Origin: Bacteroides sp. M10
GTDB taxonomy: Bacteria; Bacteroidota; Bacteroidia; Bacteroidales; Bacteroidaceae
Length of the DNA: 64,000 bases
Assembly (NCBI RefSeq): GCF_014334015.1
Contig: NZ_CP060488.1
Span: 5,724,501-5,788,500, forward strand
Direction: 5' to 3'
Shown here: positions 1 through 8,963 of the stretch, piece after piece
Numbering within the stretch: position 1 is the stretch's first letter
Layout: every line of letters starts with the position of its first letter
Translations under genes and position numbers: made by a program
Notes under the pieces: model-generated
The model's database searches: none
What the model saw: the letters and a program-made list of their open reading frames with translations, nothing else
Told to the model about the DNA's origin: nothing

Positions 1-519
1 ATTCCAATGAGTATATATCCATTTCTCTTGTTTTGGAGCAGTCATACCTATCCATAGCAAATCAGGGTTAGCTTCATTGATAGCAGTTATAATTGCATTA
101 TTTTCCTCTTCATTAAATTCTGATTTATAAGGAGGAGAATAAGTTTCTACTTCAATATTAGGAAAATCCCCTTTACTCCGTTGCTTTATCATTGATAATA
201 CCTTTTCGCTACTACCCATAAAAAAACACTTTCCACCGCTATGGTTTAGTTTTTCCATCTCAAACATGAATAAATCCCAACCAGCAATGCGTTCTTTCGG
301 CTTAGATTTCGCATTTAACCAACGACAAGCTTTGACAATACTTGCACCATCTGGAATTAATACATCACCTTGTCGCAAGGCTTCGGCAAAGAGCAAGTCT
401 TGCTGTGCGGTGTTATAAGAATGAGCATTGATAGTATTAATCAGCAGTTTACCAGATGGCAAAAAGGTTAACCCTTGACGGTTTTCTACCAAAGGTAAGT
501 TTTTCAAATTCAAGAACAT
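1..519 (-). CDS. WecG/TagA/CpsF family glycosyltransferase (GT26), cut by window edge
   Basis: Starts with ATG at 519 and stays open for 173 codons to the window edge, so the C-terminus is missing. The translation shows the GT26 signature: NAHSYN near residues 31-36, the PDG acceptor/catalytic motif at 57-58, the RxxGxD stretch at 77-82 and the APKQE motif at 161-165. GT26 enzymes transfer an N-acetylhexosamine (ManNAcA, ManNAc or similar) to a lipid-linked sugar at the inner membrane face. It is the most distal capsule gene seen here, which is the usual place of this family in Bacteroides capsule loci. The sugar it transfers cannot be told from the sequence. Confidence 0.85.
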   Translation of the reverse strand, partial: MFLNLKNLPLVENRQGLTFLPSGKLLINTINAHSYNTAQQDLLFAEALRQGDVLIPDGASIVKACRWLNAKSKPKERIAGWDLFMFEMEKLNHSGGKCFFMGSSEKVLSMIKQRSKGDFPNIEVETYSPPYKSEFNEEENNAIITAINEANPDLLWIGMTAPKQEKWIYTHWN

Positions 520-547
520 TGTATATTGCAGCTTTATCTCTATAATA

Positions 548-944
548 TTAATTATATATGAGAAAGATTCTGAGACAAAATTTCGACCATTCGATGCTCA
601 AAGCACTGTCGAGTAAATTCACTATAGATTTTTTATAACCTGTATCTCCCAATGTAGCTCTTAATTCCACATCAGCTAATAATTTAACTATGCAATATCA
701 GCTAATGAAACAAAATTTTTCTTTTCACAAATCAGATCACTCCATTTCTCACAAGATCTAGTATTCCTACTTCACCTGTTGAGATAATAGGTGGCTTATA
801 CACATATATATTTCAGGAACTTATTCATACTAACCTGCCTATATCAGACAATTCACCAGCTGTTGCTAGATTTATATAATAGCAGTCAAAAGAAGAATCT
901 ATAAGTTTACCTTTGGGGATACATCTTCCTCTATGGTCGTGCAT
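548..944 (-). pseudogene. Remnant of a GT4 glycosyltransferase and adjoining decayed DNA
   Basis: No intact gene fits this gap. On the minus strand, 548-803 still encodes, in shifting frames with internal stops, a recognisable GT4 C-terminal half: PIISTGEVGILDLVRNG (the usual 'VI.T.VGG..e.V..g.nG' segment), then SLADIA, then LLADVELRATLGDTGYKKS, which is the classic ending of GT4 enzymes. At 825-944 there is also a 39-codon open frame (MHDHRGRCIPKGKL...) of no recognised family; it may belong to the same relic. No full catalytic domain remains, so I read it as a decayed glycosyltransferase left from an earlier capsule gene set. Confidence 0.55.
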
Positions 945-958
945 AGGAGGGAAAAACT

Positions 959-2068
959 CTATTTTTCATTATCTACCACTATCATTTGGTTTATAATCTT
1001 CAAATATTCTTTAGTTATAATGGACCATCTAAACTTATCTCGCATTCGAAAGTTTCTTTCGCCATTTTTCTGAATTAGTATAGGTTTTTTGGATAACTCA
1101 AGCAATATTGACGTTAACTCCTTTTGTGTTTTAAAATAAAAGCCACCGTCTTTATTTTGAATAATATCTAAAGCAACACCTACCCTCGTCGTTATAATAT
1201 TAAGCCCTAAGACAAATGGTTCTGCAATACATTGCCCGAATGTTTCACTACTGCTTGCTATAACAGCCGTGTTACTCTTCCTATAATATGTTAGTATCTC
1301 CTTTTTTGAACAATATCCAGGGAATAAGACCTGTTGATCGCAATCTAAATCCTTACATAAATTTTTCATCTTTTGTAATAGTTCACCACTTCCAGGTAAA
1401 ATCAATATAGATTTCATATCATGAGTAATGTTTCGGTATTCTGCAAATGCTCTTATTACTGTATCCTGATTTTTCCCTATCCGAAATTGGGCCGGATATA
1501 TTAATCTCAAACTATCCATAAGTAACGGTTGATAAGAACCCACAAAGAAATTCTCATCAATTCCTAAAGGTATTATTGAAATTTTATAAGACAACCAATG
1601 AAAACTATTTTTCAATGATGTGCACATGCATATAACTTTATCCACAAAAAAAGTTAAGAGAAAAGTCAAGAGAAATCGAGCTATACAGGATTTAAATCTC
1701 TCATTATTCCTATATGCATGGATCGTATATATCATTTTAAACTTTCTACGCACACATAAAACATACTTCACATACATAATAAGTGCCAGTTCCCAATTTG
1801 TTTGAATGTGTACAACGTCTATAGATTGCTCTTCAATAATCTGTTTAAGTTGAATTGCATTCTTCTTAAAAGATTGGTGTTCTACTAAACCTGGCAATAT
1901 ATAATTAGGAATCAATAAAGAATTAATTTTCTCAATCAAACCAGGCTCCTGTTCCTTTGTACTTAATATAGCACATACTTTCTTATGTTGTTTGTGCAAT
2001 GCAATTAATTGATCTATTAATAAAGCCGAATTACCAAGTCCGCTTTCTACAAAAAAAAGAATATTCAT
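959..2068 (-). CDS. GT4 family glycosyltransferase
   Basis: A 369-residue GT-B fold enzyme that should add a sugar from a nucleotide donor to the growing capsule repeat unit on the cytoplasmic side. The C-terminal half has the family features: PGSGEL near 225-230, the loop LFPGYCSKKEI at 248-258, and the EX7E pair E275 and E283 in ETFGQCIAE, followed by the donor-binding GVALDII segment. The start at 2068 gives the expected MNILFFVESG first strand. It lies 4 bases after wzy and just before the decayed GT4 relic. Base composition is AT-rich like its glycosyltransferase neighbours. Donor and acceptor are unknown. Confidence 0.85.
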   Translation of the reverse strand: MNILFFVESGLGNSALLIDQLIALHKQHKKVCAILSTKEQEPGLIEKINSLLIPNYILPGLVEHQSFKKNAIQLKQIIEEQSIDVVHIQTNWELALIMYVKYVLCVRRKFKMIYTIHAYRNNERFKSCIARFLLTFLLTFFVDKVICMCTSLKNSFHWLSYKISIIPLGIDENFFVGSYQPLLMDSLRLIYPAQFRIGKNQDTVIRAFAEYRNITHDMKSILILPGSGELLQKMKNLCKDLDCDQQVLFPGYCSKKEILTYYRKSNTAVIASSSETFGQCIAEPFVLGLNIITTRVGVALDIIQNKDGGFYFKTQKELTSILLELSKKPILIQKNGERNFRMRDKFRWSIITKEYLKIINQMIVVDNEK

Positions 2069-2072
2069 AGAA

Positions 2073-3305
2073 TTAAATATATTTATTCACATCTCTGCTA
2101 TCTAATACATAAATAAAAACAGCTAAATACGAAAGAACTAAAGGGCTCGTATACGCATGCCCACCATAAAAGGCATGACCTATAAAACAAAGAAAAGCTA
2201 TTATGCACCAATAATCTAGTATATTATGGCACTTAATAAAATTCTGCATACATGCAATCAACTTTTTTATAGGAAGCAGTAAAACGGGGATAGAAAAAAA
2301 AAGTCCAAATTGGCCTATTAAATCTAAAGGATCAACTTCAGCAGCTTTCGGTTCTCCCAAATATAGCTGGTGTTGGTTTTCTATTAAATAAAAATTACCT
2401 CTACCAAAGCACCAATCAAAAACATTAAAGTTAGTAATCGTTTTAATCGATGCATCTATCAAATATCTTCTCCCTGAAGCCTCCAAAAAGATTGCACCAA
2501 TATCTTCATATTTCCTTGAGAGGTAAGAATCTTCTTGAATAACCGATATGACATTAACTAGTACATAATTGGATATAACTAAGACCCCAAGCAAAGTTAT
2601 CAATTTTATTTTATATGAGCTTTTATAATCCTCAAATTTAACAAGTAAGATACTTAAAGCAAAAAAAAGTAGTATAAAAGCGGTTCCCAAATAGCAAGTT
2701 ATGCTACCCACTAAGCAAGAGCCAATAGACATTATTATTAATGCAATAAAGTAAAGTACATCTCCCGTTTTTTGGAATGAATAGCATGCTAAAATATTTA
2801 GTAAAAGTATAGTTAATCCAACATCATTCATTGCTACAAAAAAACCTTTTGTGCCAAAAGTGTTTTCTGTATAAGCAGCATAGCCCGCACCTGTTATAAA
2901 ACAATAAACTAAAATAATAGCTGCCAATACTCCATATAAAATCGCAGCCTTTACAACTATCCCACGATCATGAAAATAACGATTTTTGAGTATGATACTT
3001 AAAACAAAATAGAAGTTCATTATTTTCACTATTGCCATGAAAACAGCATTGGAATAAGCACCTATGAGAATATGGTATATTAATAAAGCAATACTTGATA
3101 ATATTAAAATTTTAATATTATTGGAATATTTAGTACGAAATAGATAGATAGCTGAAAATAGAATAATCATTCCACGATAAAGAATACCTATAGAACTCTC
3201 ACCCGTACCATTCGTACCTCTCAGATAGCCATTAATTATATCAATAACTACAGGGAAAGATAACAATAGAAAGGGAAATACTTTTTTTAATTTAAGAACC
3301 AACAT
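2073..3305 (-). CDS. wzy: Wzy-type capsular polysaccharide polymerase
   Basis: A 410-residue, very hydrophobic protein with about ten or more predicted membrane segments and a larger polar loop around residues 265-330 (from the region near EDSYLSRKYEDIG through WCFGRGNFYLIEN). That layout is typical of O-antigen and capsule polymerases of the Wzy/O-antigen ligase superfamily, which join undecaprenyl-linked repeat units in the periplasm. Sequence conservation in this family is poor, so the call rests on topology, length and position between glycosyltransferases and a Wzx flippase in the same operon. It ends 4 bases before the GT4 gene and starts 3 bases after the GT17-like gene. A ligase function is less likely, since no other polymerase is visible in the locus. 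Confidence 0.75.
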   Translation of the reverse strand: MLVLKLKKVFPFLLLSFPVVIDIINGYLRGTNGTGESSIGILYRGMIILFSAIYLFRTKYSNNIKILILSSIALLIYHILIGAYSNAVFMAIVKIMNFYFVLSIILKNRYFHDRGIVVKAAILYGVLAAIILVYCFITGAGYAAYTENTFGTKGFFVAMNDVGLTILLLNILACYSFQKTGDVLYFIALIIMSIGSCLVGSITCYLGTAFILLFFALSILLVKFEDYKSSYKIKLITLLGVLVISNYVLVNVISVIQEDSYLSRKYEDIGAIFLEASGRRYLIDASIKTITNFNVFDWCFGRGNFYLIENQHQLYLGEPKAAEVDPLDLIGQFGLFFSIPVLLLPIKKLIACMQNFIKCHNILDYWCIIAFLCFIGHAFYGGHAYTSPLVLSYLAVFIYVLDSRDVNKYI

Positions 3306-3308
3306 ATG

Positions 3309-4193
3309 CTATAAAAAAAACTCAGGAGCATCTTTTTTCAACTTTTCAACAGAAGGTAGTAATTCCATTTCATTATTTACATTTAATAAGATATTGGGAA
3401 AAATAGATTTACCCAATCTCATATTATTTTTTATAACATCAATATCAATTTCACCTTGATCATTAAAAATTTCTTTTGAATGACAGTCTAAAGCATGTGC
3501 ATAAGATTTCAGTTTATTCACAACAAAGGCCTCATCTCCTAACCATGAATGATGATATCCTTTTATCCCTTCCAAGCACTTCATCTTATTTAATAGTTTA
3601 GACTGTTCTCCCATTTTTCTTAGATAATCGGAATCATTATAAAAGTTCTCTCTTAAATATTTTCCTTTTACTATAAAAATTCGGTAGGAATAATGAGTAG
3701 GCCCACTCCAATTGGAACAAAACAAATTAAAATAAAACATCGTGAAATGTATTTTTATAGTGATTACACCATAATGATTAACCGCATCAATTATCTCATC
3801 AGCATATTTACTATCTATTATCTCATCTATGTCTGATAATATTAGTATATCATCATCCTTATAATTACTATTCCAGAGCGAATAATTACGCGATACGCCC
3901 TCATTATACCAAGCTGTATCTCTTACCATATTATTCATCCACCGACTAATTGGGTGAACAAAAAAATGAGGAATATATTTACGTGGCTTTTTATATAACT
4001 TTAAAGCATCCATTTGATGATAATGAACTTTCTCACAATCATTTTGAAACATATAGTCATGACTTGTATATTTGAATGATTTATCAAATTCAGTTATATG
4101 AATTTCATCAACCCACTTACTTGCCTCTGCGATATTTATATCTGCCACTAAGTTTTCATTATAAAATGGGCAGCATAGAATAATTTTACTCAT
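3309..4193 (-). CDS. GT17-like glycosyltransferase
   Basis: A 294-residue soluble protein resembling the glycosyltransferase family 17 fold (named after animal beta-1,4-N-acetylglucosaminyltransferase III). Supporting features are the N-terminal CCPFYNEN segment, the VDEIHITE segment around 28-35, the LILSDIDEI stretch at 117-125 that supplies the metal-binding D-x-D-like residues, and the later HFTMFYFNL block. In bacteria such genes sit in surface polysaccharide loci, as here, and probably add an N-acetylhexosamine. About 120 bases with no recognisable feature separate it from the wzx gene upstream. The family call is from motif memory, not an alignment. Confidence 0.65.
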   Translation of the reverse strand: MSKIILCCPFYNENLVADINIAEASKWVDEIHITEFDKSFKYTSHDYMFQNDCEKVHYHQMDALKLYKKPRKYIPHFFVHPISRWMNNMVRDTAWYNEGVSRNYSLWNSNYKDDDILILSDIDEIIDSKYADEIIDAVNHYGVITIKIHFTMFYFNLFCSNWSGPTHYSYRIFIVKGKYLRENFYNDSDYLRKMGEQSKLLNKMKCLEGIKGYHHSWLGDEAFVVNKLKSYAHALDCHSKEIFNDQGEIDIDVIKNNMRLGKSIFPNILLNVNNEMELLPSVEKLKKDAPEFFL

Positions 4194-4314
4194 AAAAGAA
4201 CCACTTTAGTTTAATATTTTCCTATAAAAACACATAAATATTTAGTATAGACTAACCGCCCGGTAAAAAACAACAAATACTTACATGCCACAACCTTCAT
4301 TTAGCGAATATCTT

Positions 4315-5655
4315 CTATATTCTTCTATTATTGATTATTTTCCTTAAATCCCAATACACCCAAACAATAAATAATCCCCACATAAATATTAGATTTAATA
4401 TCATTAATTCAATCCCATACTGTTGAACGACCCACGGTATTACTATAAGAACATAAACAAACATAATAGAATATCCATAAACAATTGCATTCAACTTATT
4501 GGTTGCATTTTGTAATAATGAAACATTATCAAAAACAATTCTTATTGAAAACAAGATTCCGACTAACACAAACATAGCCACATTTGACTTAAACTCATTC
4601 CCAGCAATAAATTCCATAAAGAAATCTCCTAAAATAGAAACTAGAATTACAACACAAGAAAAGAAAGTAATTGTTATACATACAGACTTTTTCAACAAAC
4701 TCCAACACCAATCATAATTATGCTTTTGAAAAGCAGAAGCAAGTTCACTCCATAATGGATTAAATGCACTCTGATATATACCACCAAAAAATGAAAAAAT
4801 TTTCTGCACAACATTTATATTAGCTGCTACCCCCAAACCTACCATAGAGCCTGCATAAATTGTTAATACATTCTGTAGAAAGCTACTAAAAAGCTGTACA
4901 CTCAAAAATTTAACACCTATGGTTAACATTTCTTTTATCTTATGATAACAATCCCTACAATTAAAAGAATAAGCAAACCATCTTCGCTTATAAACAAAGT
5001 AAAGTGTACCCAATAATGAAATCAATAAATTAGATGTAAAATAAGCAACAGCAACATATGTAATATGAATTTTATTAACAGACAAACATAAAACCATCAT
5101 AAATGCAACAATTGACTTCACCGAATTCACTATAGAATAAAGTTTTGACTCCCCAAATGAAAAAAACAAAGGGATTCCCATACCAAATGGTATGTTAAAA
5201 AGAAAAATAAACTGTATTATTAAAAATATTGATCTTCCTTGTTGCCTTAAATACTCATTATCCGTTTTAAATAAATGTTCAAATGGAATATAACTTGATA
5301 TTGATAATAAAATAATCGACAAAAAGATGGCCAAACACATAAAAAAAATCAAAGCCGAGTAGAAATACTGTTTAGAAGTGGCGAGACCTTTGGAGCCATT
5401 CAGGATTTCTCGACTTATTATATTTCTCAGAACATTAACAACACCAAAATCGCCTGTTACAATAACAGCAGCAATAGATGTTACACTTGCCCAAAGTCCA
5501 TATTCCTCTTGCCTATAAAAATTCAACAAGACAAAAATAAGCAAAAACTGTAAAACGCTACCAATAATGGAAGATGCCACTACCCAAGAGACACCTTTAA
5601 ACAAAATATTATATCTACTATACATAAAATATGCAAGCATCCTATTCGAACGCAA
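4315..5655 (-). CDS. wzx: Wzx-type polysaccharide flippase (MOP superfamily)
   Basis: A 446-residue integral membrane protein with about twelve to fourteen hydrophobic helices, the N-terminal helix pair with the conserved R-Q-E-E-Y-G-x-W (RQEEYGLWASV, about residues 48-58) and the amphipathic C-terminal repeats of polysaccharide exporters. It should move the undecaprenyl-diphosphate-linked repeat unit from the cytoplasm to the periplasm for Wzy. Methionines at codons 1, 6 and 11 are all possible starts; the first is reported. The 183 bases upstream (5656-5838) are very AT-rich and show no gene. Confidence 0.85.
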   Translation of the reverse strand: MRSNRMLAYFMYSRYNILFKGVSWVVASSIIGSVLQFLLIFVLLNFYRQEEYGLWASVTSIAAVIVTGDFGVVNVLRNIISREILNGSKGLATSKQYFYSALIFFMCLAIFLSIILLSISSYIPFEHLFKTDNEYLRQQGRSIFLIIQFIFLFNIPFGMGIPLFFSFGESKLYSIVNSVKSIVAFMMVLCLSVNKIHITYVAVAYFTSNLLISLLGTLYFVYKRRWFAYSFNCRDCYHKIKEMLTIGVKFLSVQLFSSFLQNVLTIYAGSMVGLGVAANINVVQKIFSFFGGIYQSAFNPLWSELASAFQKHNYDWCWSLLKKSVCITITFFSCVVILVSILGDFFMEFIAGNEFKSNVAMFVLVGILFSIRIVFDNVSLLQNATNKLNAIVYGYSIMFVYVLIVIPWVVQQYGIELMILNLIFMWGLFIVWVYWDLRKIINNRRI

Positions 5656-5838
5656 ATTGCTAAATTCACCTACCTTTTTACACTAAAAAAGATTTGAATA
5701 ATCTTAATTAATTCAATAAAACTCAAAATAGATTCCCGTAATCAGTGTATTCACACATAAAACCTACAACTATATTTTACACAACAGTAGGACTTCAAGC
5801 TATTAAAAAAACACAATAACTCTCTATTATTAACCAAT

Positions 5839-6843
5839 TTATAGCACAATATTAAATTGCCAAGCTATTATCTGAATGATTTTATCTTTTATCGAATACT
5901 GCATAGGAGAAATTATCTCATTACAATATTCTTTTTTACAAAAAGAATATTGTTCTATACTCTCTACTATATTCGATATAATACAAAACATATTATATTT
6001 ATTCAGAACTAAATTTCTTGACTCAATGATTGAATTTACAGAATCTTCATATTTTGAAGACAAAAGAACTGTTTTTAGTTGATGAATAGCTACTTCAAAA
6101 TTGTTTATATCAATAGTATCCATTGAGTCATTTGAAAAATATTCATTTATATTTGTGCACCCATAATAAATAGGATAACATCCAGCTAAGAAACAGTCTG
6201 CTAATTTTTCCGTCCAATAATTAGGATAAGAACAATTCTCTATCACGATAGAATATTTATAACGTGAAAGAACATCCCATTTGTCAGATATTGATTTGTA
6301 CCCATTCCCATATACATCTACTAAATCTGGATACTCTTTCAAAACCCGTTCCACAAAACGTACCCTATTTCGATGCCCTTTTGTAAATGTCTTATTAGAA
6401 GTTATTAAGCAAATCTTATTTAAACGAGAATGCAAATTCTCATTTTTCCGAAAATCAAGATAGGTTAGATATTCGTTGCTACTACACTGATGTGTATTTT
6501 CACGCAAATGACATCCAACCATCCATGGCAATAATGGAATGGATAGTTTCACTGAACCATCAGCTATTTTCTTTTGATGACAGCCATACACTCTTCCAAA
6601 CTGCTCCAAAAATTTACTATTATATTTTTTCACATAAGGAGGCTCCCCTAGAAAAATTATTCTTTGAGTTTTAGAAAGAGTCGTTTCAATTTCTTCTTTT
6701 AAGCTATCAATTACGACAATATAGTCATAGTCATCTACTTCGGAGAAAACAAATTCACAATTCCCCCATACAGTTTTAGCAGGATTTGGAAATTGTCTTT
6801 GTAGTGGAATATTAAAAGGAGCAGGAATATAAACCTTTATCAT
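5839..6843 (-). CDS. GT10 family fucosyltransferase
   Basis: A 334-residue protein with the diagnostic GT10 C-terminal donor-binding block: YKYSIVIENC at 195-204, YWTEKL at 209-214 and CYPIYYG at 222-228, matching the pattern F-K-F-x-I-x-x-E-N followed by T-E-K and P-I-Y-x-G found in bacterial and animal alpha-1,3/1,4-fucosyltransferases. It should transfer L-fucose from GDP-fucose to the capsule repeat unit. No GDP-fucose genes occur in this locus, so the donor must come from elsewhere in the genome. Its start overlaps the end of the upstream GT2 gene by 4 bases (ATGA), indicating translational coupling. Confidence 0.85.
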   Translation of the reverse strand: MIKVYIPAPFNIPLQRQFPNPAKTVWGNCEFVFSEVDDYDYIVVIDSLKEEIETTLSKTQRIIFLGEPPYVKKYNSKFLEQFGRVYGCHQKKIADGSVKLSIPLLPWMVGCHLRENTHQCSSNEYLTYLDFRKNENLHSRLNKICLITSNKTFTKGHRNRVRFVERVLKEYPDLVDVYGNGYKSISDKWDVLSRYKYSIVIENCSYPNYWTEKLADCFLAGCYPIYYGCTNINEYFSNDSMDTIDINNFEVAIHQLKTVLLSSKYEDSVNSIIESRNLVLNKYNMFCIISNIVESIEQYSFCKKEYCNEIISPMQYSIKDKIIQIIAWQFNIVL

Positions 6844-7745
6844 TTTGTGTAAAACTTCAACAAACGTAAAATATATTTAGGAAAATAATTGAATAAAGAA
6901 TATTTATAAAATAGAAAGAGTGCTTTCCTTTTATATGGGACATCCCCAGTCTTCAATTGTAAATCACGCAAATAATTATAAATATTAAAAATTCGCATGT
7001 CTAATAACAAGCTTTGATCTTCTACTTGAGTTGAAAAAAATTTAATTAAAGACAAGTATTGAATAAACTCATGATGTTGACTATCTTGACTTGGAGATAT
7101 AAAATAATACATATAACATTGAGGTAGGTATACTACTCCTCCTTTATTTGCAATAGCAGAAATAAAGGAGCAATCACAATATTTCCCTCCTTTGAGCCAA
7201 TCCATTTTAGCCCCAATAATTTTGGATCTTCTATACATAAAAGAAGGGAAAGGAGCGATATTACCAATAGCATATTGTCTTACAACACTTCCGCTATTTT
7301 CCATTTTTTTTATATTTTTGGAAACAAACATTTTCTTCTTTGTATTCTTCCCATTAATATTTAAATATCCACTACAACCTACTGCACTGATTTCATCATG
7401 AGTGAATAAATATTCATATAATGCACTTACCATATTAGGTAACATCTCATCATCATCATGAAATAACATAAAATATTCACTAGTATTAGTTGCTAATATA
7501 TAATTAAAATGAGCAACTAAACCTGATGAACATTCCTCTCCCCTTCTGATATAGCTTATCCTTGCATCACTATTTATGATATTTTTCAACAGACTTAATG
7601 TATCTTCATTATCCGAATTATCTGATATAACTATCTTCAAATTCGGATAATTTTGTCGTCTAACTGAATTTAAAGATCGTAACACCTCATTTGGTCTATT
7701 GTGTGTTAGAATATACACGCAAACATCTTTACTCATTCCAATCAT
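6840..7745 (-). CDS. GT2 family glycosyltransferase
   Basis: A 301-residue GT-A fold enzyme. The N-terminus has the nucleotide-binding strand VYILTHNRPNEV, the KIVISDNSDNEDTL segment with the first conserved Asp, and FHDDDEM near residues 101-107 holding the metal-coordinating acidic residues. Codon 4 (MSKDVCVYILT) is an equally plausible start. It is expected to act at the cytoplasmic membrane face on the lipid-linked repeat unit. It overlaps the fucosyltransferase start by 4 bases. Its upstream gap of 225 bases (7746-7970) holds nothing recognisable. The sugar specificity cannot be read from the sequence. Confidence 0.85.
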   Translation of the reverse strand: MIGMSKDVCVYILTHNRPNEVLRSLNSVRRQNYPNLKIVISDNSDNEDTLSLLKNIINSDARISYIRRGEECSSGLVAHFNYILATNTSEYFMLFHDDDEMLPNMVSALYEYLFTHDEISAVGCSGYLNINGKNTKKKMFVSKNIKKMENSGSVVRQYAIGNIAPFPSFMYRRSKIIGAKMDWLKGGKYCDCSFISAIANKGGVVYLPQCYMYYFISPSQDSQHHEFIQYLSLIKFFSTQVEDQSLLLDMRIFNIYNYLRDLQLKTGDVPYKRKALFLFYKYSLFNYFPKYILRLLKFYTK

Positions 7746-7970
7746 TTTTTTATTAATTCAATATACGTCCAATTTGTACGTCACCCATTCAGAGTTCACT
7801 CATTATCAAATATTTACGCACTTAATACAAGCAAATATTGCTAATTATTTCCTCAAACATAGTAAGCATCATTTTTTAATTGGTACATCCTTTTATATAA
7901 ACAGTTAAATAGGCCTTCATTAATTAGTGAAATAACAAGACATCGAAATTAAACGCTTACAACTGTTAAT

Positions 7971-8954
7971 TTAAGAATTACTAAACACTCGTTTTCGGAC
8001 AAACTTATATATCCAACTAGGAAATAAAAATATAAATATTAGCGTCCATAGCTTTCTACCAATAGTAGATTGACTTTTCAACATATCTTTGTATATAGGA
8101 CGATATTCACTTTTAAATATAGATGTTTGAGACATGATAGAGAAAAACTCCCTATTTCTATTCCCCTGAGAACTCCAAAGCTCTCGCGCTGATTTTATCA
8201 ATCCCCACTTCTCAAAATCCGCATACATATTAGGTATCCCAATAAATCGATAATAGGGAGATCTACTCATCCATGGACGATTATAAGGTTTTCGTTGGAT
8301 ACATAGAGGGTATGGTATATAGCATATTTTATCAAACATAAAACCATGTAATATTTTACCCAAAAACTCGTAACCAAAATGAGAAGAAGTTATTACCTTT
8401 CCTCGATTACGTTTCCAAAGATCATTCTTAAATATAAATGAAGATAGAAAAGTTATATCAAGGGCATGTTCTACTAAAAAATCATTGATTGTATTAAAGA
8501 ATTCAATCGAACAACTGGTATTTCTATCATTTACCAATAGTTTATTAATACAATCAATATTATCATCATAACCGACCAATCGATTATAATGAACTAATCC
8601 CACATCTGAATACTCTTTTACTATCTTTAATAAAACATCTAATAGATAAGGGGCAGGAATGTCATCATCTCCCCACATCAAAATATACTTGCCATTTGCT
8701 AAATCATTTGCTCTGGATATACTATATCCGACATCAACATGTTCTGCAAAATTAACAAAACCGACATTTTTATTTTTAAGGTTATATTTCTCCAAAAAGG
8801 AGTCAGTTCCATCCGTTGAAGCATTATTACATACACAGAAACTAATATCATTCGCGTTACGATTTACTTGATCAAGAAAACAGTCTAGAGTCAATTTTAA
8901 GTATTCTTTCCTATTAAACGTAGGAAGTACTATTGAAATTAGTTTATCATACAT
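7971..8954 (-). CDS. GT2 family glycosyltransferase
   Basis: A 327-residue GT-A enzyme with the standard opening ISIVLPTFNRKEYL, the CNNASTDGTDSFL segment that contacts the nucleotide, and MWGDDDIPAP near residues 94-103 with the D-x-D-type metal ligands. The C-terminal third is basic and ends with a hydrophobic stretch (IFLFPSWIYKFV) that may associate with the membrane. It lies 9 bases downstream of the SDR reductase gene, so it is probably in the same transcript as the nucleotide-sugar genes. It marks the right edge of the AT-rich glycosyltransferase block. Confidence 0.85.
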   Translation of the reverse strand: MYDKLISIVLPTFNRKEYLKLTLDCFLDQVNRNANDISFCVCNNASTDGTDSFLEKYNLKNKNVGFVNFAEHVDVGYSISRANDLANGKYILMWGDDDIPAPYLLDVLLKIVKEYSDVGLVHYNRLVGYDDNIDCINKLLVNDRNTSCSIEFFNTINDFLVEHALDITFLSSFIFKNDLWKRNRGKVITSSHFGYEFLGKILHGFMFDKICYIPYPLCIQRKPYNRPWMSRSPYYRFIGIPNMYADFEKWGLIKSARELWSSQGNRNREFFSIMSQTSIFKSEYRPIYKDMLKSQSTIGRKLWTLIFIFLFPSWIYKFVRKRVFSNS

Positions 8955-8963
8955 GTTTCAAAC

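Noticed and set aside
825..944. Small independent gene (39 codons, MHDHRGRCIPKG...)
   Set aside because: No recognised family, no clear ribosome site and placed beside a decayed transferase; treated as part of the relic.
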